A stretch of DNA of 64,000 nucleotides from Apiospora phragmitis (Eukaryota > Ascomycota > Sordariomycetes > Amphisphaeriales > Apiosporaceae): the NCBI GenBank assembly GCA_038363925.1, contig JAQQWL010000013.1:1860001-1924000 (forward strand). The letters run 5' to 3'. The position numbers and the translations under genes are program-made. Positions 37,346 through 50,145 of the stretch are shown piece after piece. The first letter of the stretch is position 1, and each line of letters begins with the position of its first letter. The notes beneath the pieces were generated by a model. It was given only the letters and a program-made list of their open reading frames with translations. It did no database searches and was not told the DNA's origin.

Positions 37346-39324
37346 CGTATAACTCCCTTTTCAAGGTTCTCCTTAATATATTCTTTTAAGACTTTTTTAT
37401 GTTCCTAATTAAGCTTATATATCGGTATAAACTGTGGTTCCTTCCCTTTTTTAAGGGGTATTTCGTAATCTTACCGTGTATAAAGCGGTAAACCCGTTTT
37501 TAATTTTTTATTAAAGAGGTTTATAAACTGCCGGTACTCTTTTAATATAATCGTTATAACGTTCGGCTTAAGTTTTTTAATAATAATATATATTTTAAGT
37601 ATTTTAGGTTTATTTAGAAGTCTTTTTTTAAAACGTTACCTAGCGGCTAAACCTTTTTTTAATATATTTTATTAAAATTAGCCTGTTTTTTAATTAATTT
37701 TAAAATTATTTATTCGTAACTAGGATATCTTTAATATTATATCGTATTTTAATACTTTTATAATATTATACGTAATTTATTTATAACGTTTTCCGATATT
37801 AATTAAAAAGTTCGCGACTTCTTTTCGTATTTCTTTATTTTTATAAGTTATAAATCCTTTATTAACGGTTTTAAGTCGGTATAAGGCGTTTTTTTTTATT
37901 AGTTTAATTTTAAGCTATTAACGATTCTTAATAAGATATAATTTCTTTACGCTTCGCTATTTAATAACGTTTTAATAATAACTCTTTTAATGTTTATTAA
38001 TAATACGATATACTTATAAATATTTTATTTATTCGTCGTGATATATAAGGACTTATTTTATCCCGCTTAATATTGTCCTTCTATATTCGGCGGTATTTAT
38101 TTCCCGATTATTATTAAAACCTGACTCGTTTTTTAATTAGTTTTTAATAACGTCGAATCTATTTATACGGCGTAGCTTATTTATAAATAAGCGGTAATAT
38201 ATTAAGCCTAGTCGTTATAACTAGTTTTCGTATTTAGAACTCGGGTTTCTTAATAAACTTTAATTCCGTTTATAATTTTACGGGGTTATTAGCCCGTTTT
38301 TATTAAATTAAAATAATTTCGCCGTCGTTATTAATACGGCTATTAATAATATTAGCTATTCGGAGTAATCGTTTATTCGTATTTTAAAATACTCGATTCC
38401 GGAGTTTTTCGTTTTTTTAAGGGCGCGGATCGTATATTTCGTAAATATTAATCGTAGTAAAGGATCGTTATTCTCGTAACGTTTATAATTATTAAAAGGT
38501 TCGGGATTTTTCCTATATATAATCGAGACACCGGTCTTCGTCGTATATTATTTAATACTGCCCTTTTAGGTGGTATTTCTTTAGTTACCGGGGTCTTTTT
38601 ATATTAATAGGTACGCTCGTCGTAAATCGGGGATAATAGTTTTGACTTTCCTAATTAGGTAGTTTAAATAGGGGCGCGTAATAGGTTTTTTATTAATTCT
38701 TCGGGGAAATTAATCGTTTTTTAGTTTCTTTATAAAGTGTTCCGTATAGGCGTTATATATATAAAAAACTTATAATAGGGTGAAGTAAGCCTCGTAAATA
38801 AGGGATATTCGGGGGTTATTTCTTATAAAATAATTACCGTGTACTCTTTGCTCGAAACTATAGGTAATAAATATTTATCGTAGTTTCCGGGATTCGGGGG
38901 ATGGAATACTAAGGATGGTAAGCTATCCGTCGATCTTTAAGTCCCGTAATTTCGCCACTTCTATTATTAACTCGTTTATGGGCATATTAATTAATCGTTT
39001 ATATCCTCCTAGGTGGGAGTCCTCGTTCTTCGATTCGTAGGGTACGAGGTCGGTACTCCCTATAGGTTCCCTCTTAGTTATAATAAATATTCGTATTGGG
39101 CGGCCTCCCTTTTTTAGGGCTTTAAGGAACTATCCGGTTCCTTCTTTATTTACTAAGTGGACGGGGTACCTATTATTATAGCAGGCTATCTAGGATAGGC
39201 TGCCGTGTAATACGTCGGGCGTATTATTAGCGCTGCTTTTTTTAATAGCTACTGGGGCTTCTTTTACTTTAGTAGCGTTAACGTGGCGTCCGTTAGGAAC
39301 GCGTTAGAACGCCTTTTTAAGGCT

Positions 39325-39371
39325 TTTATAGTTCTGTACGAAGTGTCCGTCCTTCTTGTAATTATAGTAGG
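39325..39371 (-). pseudogene. Gypsy B gag zinc knuckle remnant
   Basis: The - strand reads CYYNYKKDGHFVQNYKS, a CCHC knuckle (C-x2-C-x4-H-x4-C) in which two Cys are now Tyr. It marks the right side of the element as gag. Confidence 0.75.
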
Positions 39372-40336
39372 TAACGTCCTTTTTACGTTTACCCTTACCG
39401 TTTCGTTAAGTGGCGTCGAGGTTTATAGGTCCGCTGTGCGACTTATAGGATATATTTTTTTAAGTGTGCTAGATAGGTCGTCCGCTATTAACCCGGGGTT
39501 TATTATTTAATCGTAGGGCTCGGTTACCCGACTTCTTTAGGCGTCGTTTATATAAGCGGTTATCGATTTTAATTACTCTTTTTACGTATTTATCGAATTA
39601 ATCGGGGCGATCCTCCCGATTAATTTCGTTCTTTACGTTTTCTCGTAAGCTTACGTAAAAAAGTATTATTAAAGCGTTATCGTTATTTTAATCCGTTTAT
39701 AAAGAGATTTATTTAAACTTTACGGCGTACATAAAAATTAATCCTTTTTATTTAAACTATATAAGTTATTTTTTTATAGTTCGAGCTTTATTTAGATTTT
39801 TAAAAATGGTTTATAGTTTTTTTCGAAAATAGAGTAGTAACGGAAAATACGGCGTGTTTAAGTATTTTATTCCTTATCGAGGGGGTTATTAAAATAATTT
39901 CTTATAATAGGTTCGAACTATACGAGAGCGTCTTTTTTAAAGTATTTTACGGCGTAGAGGATTCGATCGGCCTCCGAGTTAAAATTTTTAATATAAAAGC
40001 GTAGATACGCTTTTATCTAAATTAAGAATTTATAAACGGTCTTTTCTTTACCGTCGTAAGTTTACGGCGCGGTAAGCTTATATTTAAAGCATTAATATCC
40101 TCGTAATAATATTAAAGCTATTTAGTTAGTAAGCTACTTATTATTATTAATTAATTAATTAATTCGTTTTTATAGCTGCTAAACGAGCTAGAAAACGTTC
40201 GGTCTTCCGGTTAAGTTGCTTATATTATTTTAGACGGGAGCTCCGTTATTATTAAGATTTTAAAATATTATAATACTTTTATAAAATATTACTTAAAAGT
40301 TTAAGTAATAACCCGTAAAAATAAAAGCGATTAAAA

Positions 40337-40924
40337 TATAACGAGCAGTTATCGAGGTTTAAAAAAAACCTTATAAACGTGCTAAAGTTTATATTAATTA
40401 AAACGAGAAAATATTTAAATATATAAATAAATACGTCCGTTTAATATAATAAATAATATTTTTAAATTAATTATAAAACTTAATTAAAAATATAATAAAC
40501 TCGTTAAAATAATATACTTTATTAATATATTAAATTAATACTTAAATTAATTATTAAAATAAAAAATATTTATATAAAATATATAAAAAACGTTCGTAAT
40601 TATATATCTAATCCCTCCTTTACTAATCCTCCTGGATCTCGTGGATTTCGCGAGATCTTCGAGATCCGGATCTCGAGATCTCGGCGCGATCCCGAGATCC
40701 GTCACGTGACCTCTATCTTTCCTCCGTGAGGGTGCTTCCGCGTCTCATGATTACCCGGGGCGGCATCGCGTCAGCCGGCGGTCGGTTACGGGGTATAGGT
40801 GAGTTTATATTAATATAGCTAGTAATTTTATCGGTACTAGTAGTATTATAGCCTGGTCGGGCATAGTAATTCCGTGCCGGTGGTCTTATAGGTTTAGGCC
40901 GTATAATTAGGCTAGGTCGTAATA
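40337..40924 (-). repeat. Gypsy B 5' LTR
   Basis: 588 bp, same length as the left copy. The compared segments differ mainly by transitions, with two compensating 1-bp gaps. It is less mutated than the left copy in its 3' half. Confidence 0.92.
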
Positions 40925-41983
40925 TTTTACCGTTATAAATAGCTCGGTTTAAAAAGATATTATACTTTATAATATATATTAAATTAAATAATTATATGGT
41001 CTAGTCCGGCGGTACCGAAATTAAAAAAAAAAGACGATATCTTACGACGTTTAAATATTTATAAATTTAGGGTTAAACGTCGAGCTTAAAGTGTCCCGTA
41101 GTGTCGCGGACGATTACTCCGTATAGAGATCGGGTGTTTCTCGTTTAAGCGGCGGTTGTTCGATTATTTATTCTCGGGAAGTGTATAAAATATCTTTTTT
41201 TAAGATTCCGAAGTCGGTTTTATCGGTCGGTCTTGTTAGTAGGTAAAAGCGGCTAATAATATTAAACTTATGAGCTTATTTTTAAAAGATCTGTATATTA
41301 ATATATTAACTCCGTTTTTTTCGAAATAATAATAAAGCTTTTTTTAAAACGTATAATTAACTTAATTGAAATAATATTCGGTTTATTCTTTAAACTTTAT
41401 ATTAAACGCTTTTTAAAGGAAAATTCTTTTTATTTTTAATATATAATATTTTAAGAAATATCGTACGAGGTACGTTATAAATAATTCTAGTATTATTTTT
41501 TTTAAAAATACGTTTAAAAGTTCGAATTTTTAAAAAGCGAGGTTAATGTTTCTTTTTTAAATTATTAAAAGATTTTAATATTTTAAAAAACTTTTTTATA
41601 TATAAATAATTCGAGGTGTAAGGTCGTTAATTTATTTAAGTTCGGTACGTTTAAGCTCGGTCTCGATTCGCTGATTATAATTAATTTTATTTTAATAAAA
41701 GTTATCGTTTTATAAATCATATAATAAAATTATTTAAATATATAGTTATATATAGCTTAGCTAGTTTCGCGTATAATTTAAAACCTAGTCTCTTCTTTAT
41801 AATATATATTCGAGAAAAGGGGTTCCTCCTCGTACTGTTAATTTAATTCGGCTTTTCCTCCGAATCTCTAACGGGCGGAAATTCTCGGGGCTCCTTAACA
41901 CGGTCGCCCTTACGTCGATAGGGGCGTAAAACCGTTTCTTTATTTTTATTAATTTATAATTATTTTACATAATTATTAATTAA

Positions 41984-42195
41984 TATTAAATAAGTTTTTA
42001 TATATATATATAAATAAATTCCGAATTTAATCGAGGTTATATTATTATATTTTATTATTTATATTTATTTTTAATATAAGTTACGAGGGGTATCGTCTAC
42101 CGCTCTTAATAAAATTAAAAAGGGGTTCGTACACGCAGGTACGTAGCACTTTTTTTAAAGTAATATAGAAAACCTTAGTTCCTGCTATTCTAATA
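41984..42195 (-). repeat. Element C 5' LTR
   Basis: 212-bp right copy. On the - strand it begins TATTAGAATAGC (TG start after reversal of one transition) and is followed by AT-rich internal sequence. Confidence 0.85.
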
Positions 42196-42325
42196 AATGT
42201 AATATAATAATAAATAATTAAAATATATAAGGTTAAAAAAATAATATTAAGTATAAATATATTATAAACGTTAATAGATTTAATAAATCTTTGTTTTAAA
42301 TCGTTAAATTAAAGTATATAAAATA

Positions 42326-44183
42326 ACGTATCTTATAAGCGAATATCCCATATAAGCGAATATCTTATTTTTTTATACCTTTTCTAATAAAATATAAGTT
42401 AATTTTATTATAACGTATTTAAAATATTAAAATTAATTAAAATCCTTATCTTTAAATATTTCTATATTATTCTAATAAGTACGCGTATTATACCCGGGCT
42501 TTCCGTAAATTTTATAGCGTTATAAGCGTGTCCTAAACGTTTTTATACGACTACTCCTCCAACGCGATTCGTTTTATAACTGTTTATTAATATCCTTTTA
42601 AAACTGTAGGTCTTTTCTAGTTTATATACGAAATGATCTTTTATTTTATAGCCGTTTTTTGTTTATACGGCGGCGCCGGCTAAGTATCTTATTTATTTTT
42701 CGCAGTGTTACGTTCTTACTTTTTTAAAGAGTAACTCGGTATATAATATATATTATAACCTTTACGATCTAATTAAAACTAGTTAAAATAAATATCGAAA
42801 AGTTATTTTAATACCGTATAATACGGTTTCGAACGTATTCGGTTTAGAATTAAGCTTTAATCGGGTTATTTAAAGTTTTTAATTCTTAAGGAATAAGTAG
42901 GCCGGAAAACGTTCCTAAAGGTATTAAAATATATAGCTTTATATGTAATTATAAAATAATATATTCTAAATTATACGGAATAAATCTTATCTTTTAAAAG
43001 CCTCTTCGTATATTCGAAACGGTAAAAATCGTTTAGAACGCTTTTAAAAACGCTAATAAGAAGTCCTCCTTTAAAATATAAATAATACACGCCTATATAA
43101 AATATTTAATTTCTTTTTTATACGCTTTTTTTAATATATAAAAATAATTAATATTAAAAGATTAAAGCTTATACGACGAATAAGAAAATATATAAAGTAT
43201 AATAATCGAGTTCTTTTTATAATAAAGCTCGAAAGTTATTAAGTAATAACTTTCGTAACTATTTAAAACTAAAAAGCGATAATAATCCTTCGTATAAAAC
43301 CTAATATATTAATTAAAGTATCGAATCTAGTCCTCGCCTTTTTTATTCGTGATTTAATTATTTTTAATAATTACGATCACCTAATCCTTCGGTAATAAGC
43401 TATTTTTATATTAAAAAAAGAGGTACGTTTTCCCGGTAAAAATAATATATAAAGGAATGGCGTAACCGTGTAATCCGACGCCTTAAATAATTATAACTTA
43501 TTCCTAGTTTTTTTACTATATTATTTTAAGCTTTCCGTATTAATCGGAGGTAGTTACGATTATTTCGAACGAGATTTAACCTATAAAAAAGCCGGTTTTA
43601 TTAAAGTTATAAATATCCTCCTTTTAGATCCCGTATTTATAAATTATATTTTATACGAAGGTAAACTACGCGCGATACGTGTCGGGATCTTTATAAAAAA
43701 CTTTTTAATAATCGATTCTTCGGTTAAAACGCGTCCGGAGGTCTGGTTATTATCGTACGAAATTAGAGGCTTAATTAATATTAACGCGTCCCGCGTTATA
43801 TAAATTAAATAATCGATTCGTTATATCTTTTATATTATTTAACCGGGAAAAAACGATCGCGTATTTAAATTAATAATATATCGAATAATTATATCTTTTT
43901 TAAAATTTAAAAGCTTTTAAGAATTCGTAAATATTTTACGTTATATACGTTAATTATTTCGTTTACGTTATAAAGTTTTTAATAAAACGTAATAAATTAA
44001 TATAGCTTTTTATACGTTTAAAATTAAATCTTTTTAAAGTGTTTAAAACGTTAAAATTATATTTTTTTTTTTAAAGTTATAATATTTTCGGACGTAAAAG
44101 AATATAAAAAAAGGTTAAGGCTATAAGGAAATTTATAAAAGTAGGACATTCGCTTATATGGGATATTCGCTTATAGGATACGT
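42326..44183 (-). mobile_element. Pogo/Fot1-type DNA transposon D1
   Basis: 1,858 bp bounded by TA (42324-42325 and 44184-44185) and inverted repeats beginning ACGTATCTTATAAGCG and ending in its reverse complement. Each terminal repeat contains ATAAGCGAATATC twice. Transposase on the - strand: the DDE block reads EDIYNFNKTGF (EDIYNFDETGF with change) near 43580-43630 and continues to a FTGKTYLF-like stretch. Size and TA target fit Fot1. All frames are broken by RIP. Confidence 0.88.
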
Positions 44184-44289
44184 TAGTTTACTTTTTATTT
44201 TATAGTTTATAAATAAATATTAATAAATTATTATACTTTTTTAAATTAAACTATTATAATAATTAATTAAGTTTAATATAATCTATATA

Positions 44290-47200
44290 ACGTATCTTAT
44301 AAGCGAGCTACGTATATAAACGAGCTACGTATTTTTTATTATTAAGCTTTATAAGTTATAAATTAAATTAATTATAACGCTTATAATTAATTAAATATAT
44401 TAATAATTATTATTTTTAAAGGTTTCATATTACTTTAATATATACGCGTATTATACCCGGGCTCTCCGTAAATTCTATAACGCTATAAACGTGTCTTAAA
44501 CGTCCTTATATAACTACTCTTTTAACGCGATTCGTTTTATAATTATTTATTAATATCCTTTTAAAATTATAAGTCTTTTTTAGCTTATATACGAAATAAT
44601 TTTCTATTTTATAGCCGTTTCTTTTTCGTACGGCGGCGCCGGCTAAGCATTTTATTTCCCTTTTAAAGTATCGCGTTTTTACTTTTTAAAAAAATTCCTT
44701 AGTATATGACTTATATTATAACTTTTATAATTTAATTAAAACTAATTAAAATAAATATTAAAAAGATATTTTAATATTATATAATACGGTTTTAAATGTA
44801 TTAAGTTTAAAACTAACTTTTAATCGAGTTATTTAAAAAAATTAATTTTTAAAGGATAAATAGGCTAAAAAACGTCCCCGGAGGTATTAAAATACGTAGC
44901 TATATATTTAATTATTAAATAATATATTCCGGATTATAAGAAACGAGTACTATTTTTTAAAAGATTTTTTATATATTTAAAATAATAAAAATCGCTTAGA
45001 ACGCTTTTAAAAATGTTGATAAAAAGTCTTCCTTTAAAATATAAGTAATATACGCCTGTATAAAAACTTTAATTTTTTTTATATACCTTTTTTAATATAC
45101 GAAAATAGCCGATATTAAGAGGTTAAAGTTTATATAATAAATAAGAAGGTATATAAAGTATAATAATCGAGTTCTTTTCGTAATAAAGTTCGAAAGTTAT
45201 CGAGTAATAGCTTTCGTAGCCGTTTAAGATTAAGAAGCGATAACGACCCTTCGTATAAAACTTAATATATTAATTAAAATATCGAATTTAATTCTCGCTT
45301 TTTTTATTCGTAATTTAATTATTTTTAATAATTACGATTATTTAATCTTTTAATAATAACGTATCTTATAAGCGAATATCTTATATAAGCGAATGTCTCA
45401 CTTTTATAAATTTCTTTATAGCTTTAACCTTTTTTAATATTCTTTTACGTTCGAAAATATTATAACTTTAAAAAGAAAGTAATATAATTCTAGCGCTTTA
45501 AACGCTTTAAAAAGATTTAATTTTAAACGTACGAAAAGCTATATTAATTTATTACGTCTTATTAAAAACTTTATAACGTAAACGAAATAATTAACCTATA
45601 TAATATAAAATATTTATAAATTTTCGAAAGCTTTTAAATTTCGAAAAAGATGCGATTATTCGATATATTATTAATTTAAATACGCGATTATTTCTTCCCC
45701 GGTTAAGTAATATAAAGAATATAACGAATCGATTATTTAACTTACGCGACGCGGGACGCGTCGGCGTTAATTAAGCCTTTAATTTTATACGATAATAACT
45801 AGACCTCCGGACGCGTTTTAACCGAAAAATCGATTATTAAAAAATCTTTTATAAAGATCCCGATACGTATTATACGTAGTTTACCTTTATATAAAATATA
45901 ATTTATAAATACGAGATCTATAAAAAGGATATCTATAATTTTAACGAAACCGGGTTATTTATAAATTAAATCTCGTTTAAAATAATTATAACCACTTCTA
46001 ATTAACGCGGAAAACTTAAGGTAATATAATAAAAAAACCGGGAATAAGTTATAATTATTTAAAGCGTCGGATTACGCGGTTACGCCATCCCTCCGTATAT
46101 TATCTTTACCAGGAGAACACCACTCTTCTTAGTACAAAAACAGCTTATTATTAAAAGATTAAGTGATCGTAATTATTAAAAATAACTAAACTATAAAATA
46201 AAAAAGGCGAAAACTAGATTTAATACTTTAATAAATATACGAAGTCTCGTACGAAAAATATTTACCGCTTATTAATCTTTAACGGCTATAAAAGCTATTA
46301 CTCGATAACTTTTAAACTTTAATATAAAAAAAACTCGATTATTATACTTTATATATTTTCTTATTTATTATATAAATTCTAGCCTTTTAATATCGATTAT
46401 TTTTATATATTAAAAAAGGCGTACGAAAATTTTTTAAATATCTTATACGAACGTATATTACTTATATTTTAAAGGAGGACTTTTTACTAACGTTTTTAAA
46501 AACGTTCTAAGCGATTTTTACCGTTTTAAATATATAAAAAAGCTTTTAAAAAATAAAACTCGTTTTATATAATTTATAATATATATTATTTTATAATTAA
46601 ATATAAAGCTACGTATTTTAATACTTTTAAGAACGTTTTTCGGCTTATTTATTCTTTAAAAATTAAAAACTTTAAATAACTCGATTAAGGCTTAGTCTTT
46701 AACCGAATATATTTAAAACCGTATCGTATAATATTAAAATAATTTTCCGACGTTTATTTTAATTAACTTTAATTAAATTATAAAGGTTATACCGTATATT
46801 ATATACCGAGTTACTTTTTTAAAAATTAAAAACGCGATACTTCGAAAAGTAAATAAGATACTTAATCGGCGCCGCCGTACGAAAAAGAAATAACTATAGA
46901 ATAAAGGATTATTTCGTATATAAACTAAAAAAAACTTATAATTTTAAAAAAACGTTAATAAATAATTATAAAACGAATCACGTCGGAGGTGTAATTATAT
47001 AAAAACGTTTAAAACACGCTTATAACGCTATAAAATCTACGGAAAGCCCGGGTATAATACGCGTACTGATTAAAATAATATAAAAGTATTTAAAAATAAG
47101 GATTTTAATTACTTTTAATATATTTAATACGTTATAATAAAATTAATTTATATTTTATTAAAAAGGGTATAAAAGAATAAGACATTCGCTTATATAAGAC

Positions 47201-47995
47201 GTTCGCTTATAGGATACGTTAGGCTATTTTTATACTAAGAAGAGAGGTGCGTTTTCTTAATAAGAATAATATACGGAGAGATAGCGTAACCGTTTAATTC
47301 GATACTTTAAATAATTATAATTTATTCCCGGTTTTTTTATTATAGTATTTTAAGCTTTCCGCGTTAATCAAAGGATGTTACGATTATTTCGGACGAGATT
47401 TAACTTATAAAAAACCCGGTTTTATTAAAATTATATATATCCTCTTTTTATACTTTATACTTATTAATTATATTCCGTATAAAAGTAAACTATATATAAT
47501 ACGCGTTAAAATATTTATAAAAAACTTTTTAATAATCGATTTTTCGGTTAAAACGCGTCTAGAGGTCTAGTTATTATCGTACGAAATTAAAAACTTAATT
47601 AACGTCGACGCGTCCCGCGTCGCGTAAGTTAAATAATCGATTCGCTATATCTTTTATATTATTTAACCGGGGAAAAAACGATCGCGTATTTAAATTAATA
47701 ATATATTAAATAATTAAATTCTTTTTTTAAAATTAAAAACTTTTTAAAAATTTATAGAGATCTTAGATCGTAATTAAATTCCGCTTAATCGATTATATAA
47801 CGTCGACTTTAAGATATAATATATTGTTATAGCTTTTCGTATACTTAATTTCGGGTTATTTTAAAACGTTTTTAGCGTTAAATTAAACCTTTTTTCTTTA
47901 TTTTTTAATTCTATATTTATTAAAAAAGAAAAGTTAATAAAAAATGAATTATAAAAAGGTTAATTAAAAGTACGTAGCTCGTTTATAAGGTATAT
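44290..47995 (-). mobile_element. Pogo/Fot1-type DNA transposon D2, split by D3
   Basis: Inverted repeats ACGTATCTTATAAGCGAGCTACGT at 44290 and a mutated complement ending at 47995, flanked by TA on both sides. Removing D3 and one TA leaves 1,843 bp. The two halves then align with D1 across the junction. The terminal repeats carry GAGCTACGT in place of GAATATC, so this is a different subfamily from D1 and D3. Confidence 0.85.
45359..47219 (+). mobile_element. Pogo/Fot1-type DNA transposon D3, nested in D2
   Basis: 1,861 bp between TA dinucleotides at 45357-45358 and 47220-47221, with the same terminal repeats as D1. Transposase on the + strand: DIYNFNETG reads through near 45925-45960, followed by GYAIPPYIIF near 46075-46110. 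Its orientation is opposite to its host element. Confidence 0.88.
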
Positions 47996-48149
47996 TATAT
48001 TATAATTTTAAAACTAACGTTTCGTTAAAGAATTTTTTATAAAAACCTTATGATTCTTATATAATAAATATATATTATTAAGAATAAATAAGAATAAAAG
48101 AATTTATAAAACTTAATATAATAATATTAAAACTTAACTTTATTATATA

Positions 48150-49993
48150 ACGTACCTCATAAATAAATTAAACATTTCTTAAGACCTAGTATAACTAAGT
48201 ATAAATTAATTCCATTATAACGTATTTAATATTTTAAAATTAGTCGGAATTTTTATCTCTAGGTACTTCTATATTATTTTAATAAGTACGAGTATTATAC
48301 CCGGGCTCTCCGTAAATTCTATAGCGCTTTAAGCGCGTTTTAAACGTCCTTATATAATTACTCCTTTAACGCGATTCGTTTTATAATTATCTATTAATAT
48401 CCTTTTAAAATTATGAGTTTTCTCTAGTTTATATACGAAATAATCCTTTATCTTATAGCCGTTTCTTTTTCGTACGGCGGTGCCGGCTAAATATTTTATT
48501 CGCCTCTCGTAATGCGATTACTTTACCCTTTAATAAAGCGAGCCGGTATATAACCTGCGTTATACCTTTTATAATTTAATTAAACCTAGCTAAAATTAAT
48601 ATCGGAGAACTAATTTAATATCGCGTTATTAGATTTTTAATATACTCGGTTTAAAATTAAGCTTTAATTAAATTATTTAAAGTTTTTAATTCTTAAAGCA
48701 TAAATAAGCCGGAAAAAATCGCTAAAGGCATCGATATATATAGCTTTATATCTAATTATAAAATAATATATTCCGGGTTATACGATATAAGTCCTTCCCC
48801 TCGGAAACCACCCTAAATATTTAAAACGGTAGAAATCGCCTGGAACGCTTCTAAGAACGCTAGTAAGACGTCCTCCTTTAAGATATAAATAAAATACACC
48901 TATATAAAACGTTCGATTTCTTTCTTATATAACCTTTTTAATATACGAAAATAGCCGATATTAAAAGGTTAGAACTTATATAATAAATAAGAAAATATAT
49001 AAAGTATAATAATCGAGTTCTTTTTATAATAAAGCTCGAAAACTATTAAATAATAGCTTTTATAGCCGTTAAAAATTAATAAGCAATAAATACTTTTTAT
49101 ACGAAACCTTATATATTTATTAAAGTATTAAATTTAGTCTTCGCTTTTTTCGTTTATAGTTTAGCCGTTTTTAATAATTACGATTATTTAGTCTTTTAAT
49201 AATAGGCTGTTTTCGTATTAGGAAAAGAGGTACGTTTACCCGGTAAATATAATATATAAAGGGATAGCGTAACCGTATAATCCGACGCCTTAAATAATTA
49301 TAACCTATTCCCGGTTCTTTTATTAAATAACTCTAAGCTTCTTATATTAATTAAAGGTTATAACGATTATTTCGAACGAGATTTAACTTATAAGAAAGCC
49401 GGTTTCGTCGAAGTTATAAATATCCTCTTTTTAAATCTTATATTTATAAATTATATTTTATATAAGCGTAAATTATGCGCGATACGCGTCGGGATTTTTG
49501 TAAAAGACTTTTTAATAATCGATTTTTCGATTAAAACGCGTCCGGAGGTTTAATTACCGTCGTATAAAGTTCGAAGCTTAATTAATACCGACGCGTCTCG
49601 CGTCGTATTAATAAAATATTCGATTCGCTATATCTTTAATACTACTTATCTAGGAAAGAAATAACCGCGAATTTAAGTCGATTATATATCGTATAATTAT
49701 ATCTTCTTTAAAATTCGTTAATTTTCGAGAATTAGCGGGTATTTCGCGTTTCGTAAAAATACCGAGCTGTTAGTTACGAAGCGTTATATAAAGGATTTTA
49801 TACGTTTAAGTTATACGTTAAAGACTTAATTTCGAGTCGTTCTTAAACGCTTAAAGCGTTAAAACTATTTACTCTTCTTTTTAAGTTTTAATTATAATAA
49901 GTAGTAAAGGAATTAAGTTATAAAAATTATTCGTACGAAATTTAACGAAAGTAGTTAATTCGTTTATATAATTATTTCGCTTATAAAGTACGT
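48150..49993 (-). mobile_element. Pogo/Fot1-type DNA transposon D4
   Basis: 1,844 bp between TA dinucleotides (48148-48149, 49994-49995). Terminal repeats ACGTACCTCATAAATAAA and its mutated complement are more diverged from D1-D3. Transposase on the - strand keeps an unmutated EDIYNFDETGF at about 49391-49433. It still has stops elsewhere. Confidence 0.85.
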
Positions 49994-50145
49994 TAAAGTA
50001 TATAATAACGAAAATAATCTTATTATTAAATATAAAATAAATATATTTTTATTTATCGGCGTAGCGAATCGATTATATATAGAGATTTAGGAGCTAGTAG
50101 GGACTTTTAAATAAGATAGGATAAGCACGATCGAGTTGATTCATA

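Larger units (their letters stand above)
33396..40924 (-). mobile_element. Ty3/gypsy retrotransposon B, inserted in element C
   Basis: Full-length element of 7,529 bp with two 588-bp LTRs (33396-33983, 40337-40924). It shares LTR ends (TATAACG...GTCGTAATA) and parts of the interior with element A, so the two are sister subfamilies. A target duplication TTTTA lies at 33391-33395 and 40925-40929. - strand order: gag knuckle (about 39325-39371), RT (36930-37345), opposite-strand ORF (34330-34720), purine tract AAAAAAAGGAGGAT (about 33986-34000), LTR. RIP is patchier than in A: 36040-36190 and 38990-39530 keep many CA and TG. Confidence 0.92.
20928..42195 (-). mobile_element. Ty1/copia retrotransposon (element C), interrupted by two gypsy elements
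   Basis: Terminal direct repeats of 208 bp (20928-21135) and 212 bp (41984-42195) match apart from transitions and small gaps, and end TA...TA (TG...CA after RIP). Flanks AATAT (20923-20927) and AATGT (42196-42200) fit a 5-bp target duplication with one transition. After removing elements A and B with one TSD copy each, about 6.07 kb remains. Read on the - strand from right to left: presumed gag (40930-41983), integrase, reverse transcriptase and RNase H, which is the copia order. Every frame is broken by RIP. Confidence 0.88.
20650..50095. other. RIP-mutated AT-rich transposon island (~29.5 kb)
   Basis: Almost all sequence is transposon-derived and AT-rich, with stops in every frame. Remaining C and G sit mostly in CG pairs. 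For example 24661-24720 has three CG and no CA or TG. Homologous coding stretches show Cys to Tyr, Asp to Asn, and Gln or Trp to stop, as expected from C-to-T change on either strand. Spacers between elements (42198-42323, 44186-44287, 47998-48147, 49996-50095) are short, AT-rich and uninformative. Some patches escaped (36040-36190, 38990-39530, LTR 3' halves). No host gene is recognisable inside. Confidence 0.95.

Noticed and set aside
37069..39510. Short + strand ORFs at 37069-37254 and 39283-39510
   Set aside because: Antisense shadows of gypsy B RT and gag respectively.
22191..40924. Gypsy LTRs read as a satellite or centromeric repeat
   Set aside because: Only two copies per subfamily, each pair bounding a complete element with target duplications.
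20650..50095. Island as a centromere
   Set aside because: AT-richness and RIP also occur at fungal centromeres, but everything here is explained by nested transposons. No CENP-A data or chromosome context is available.
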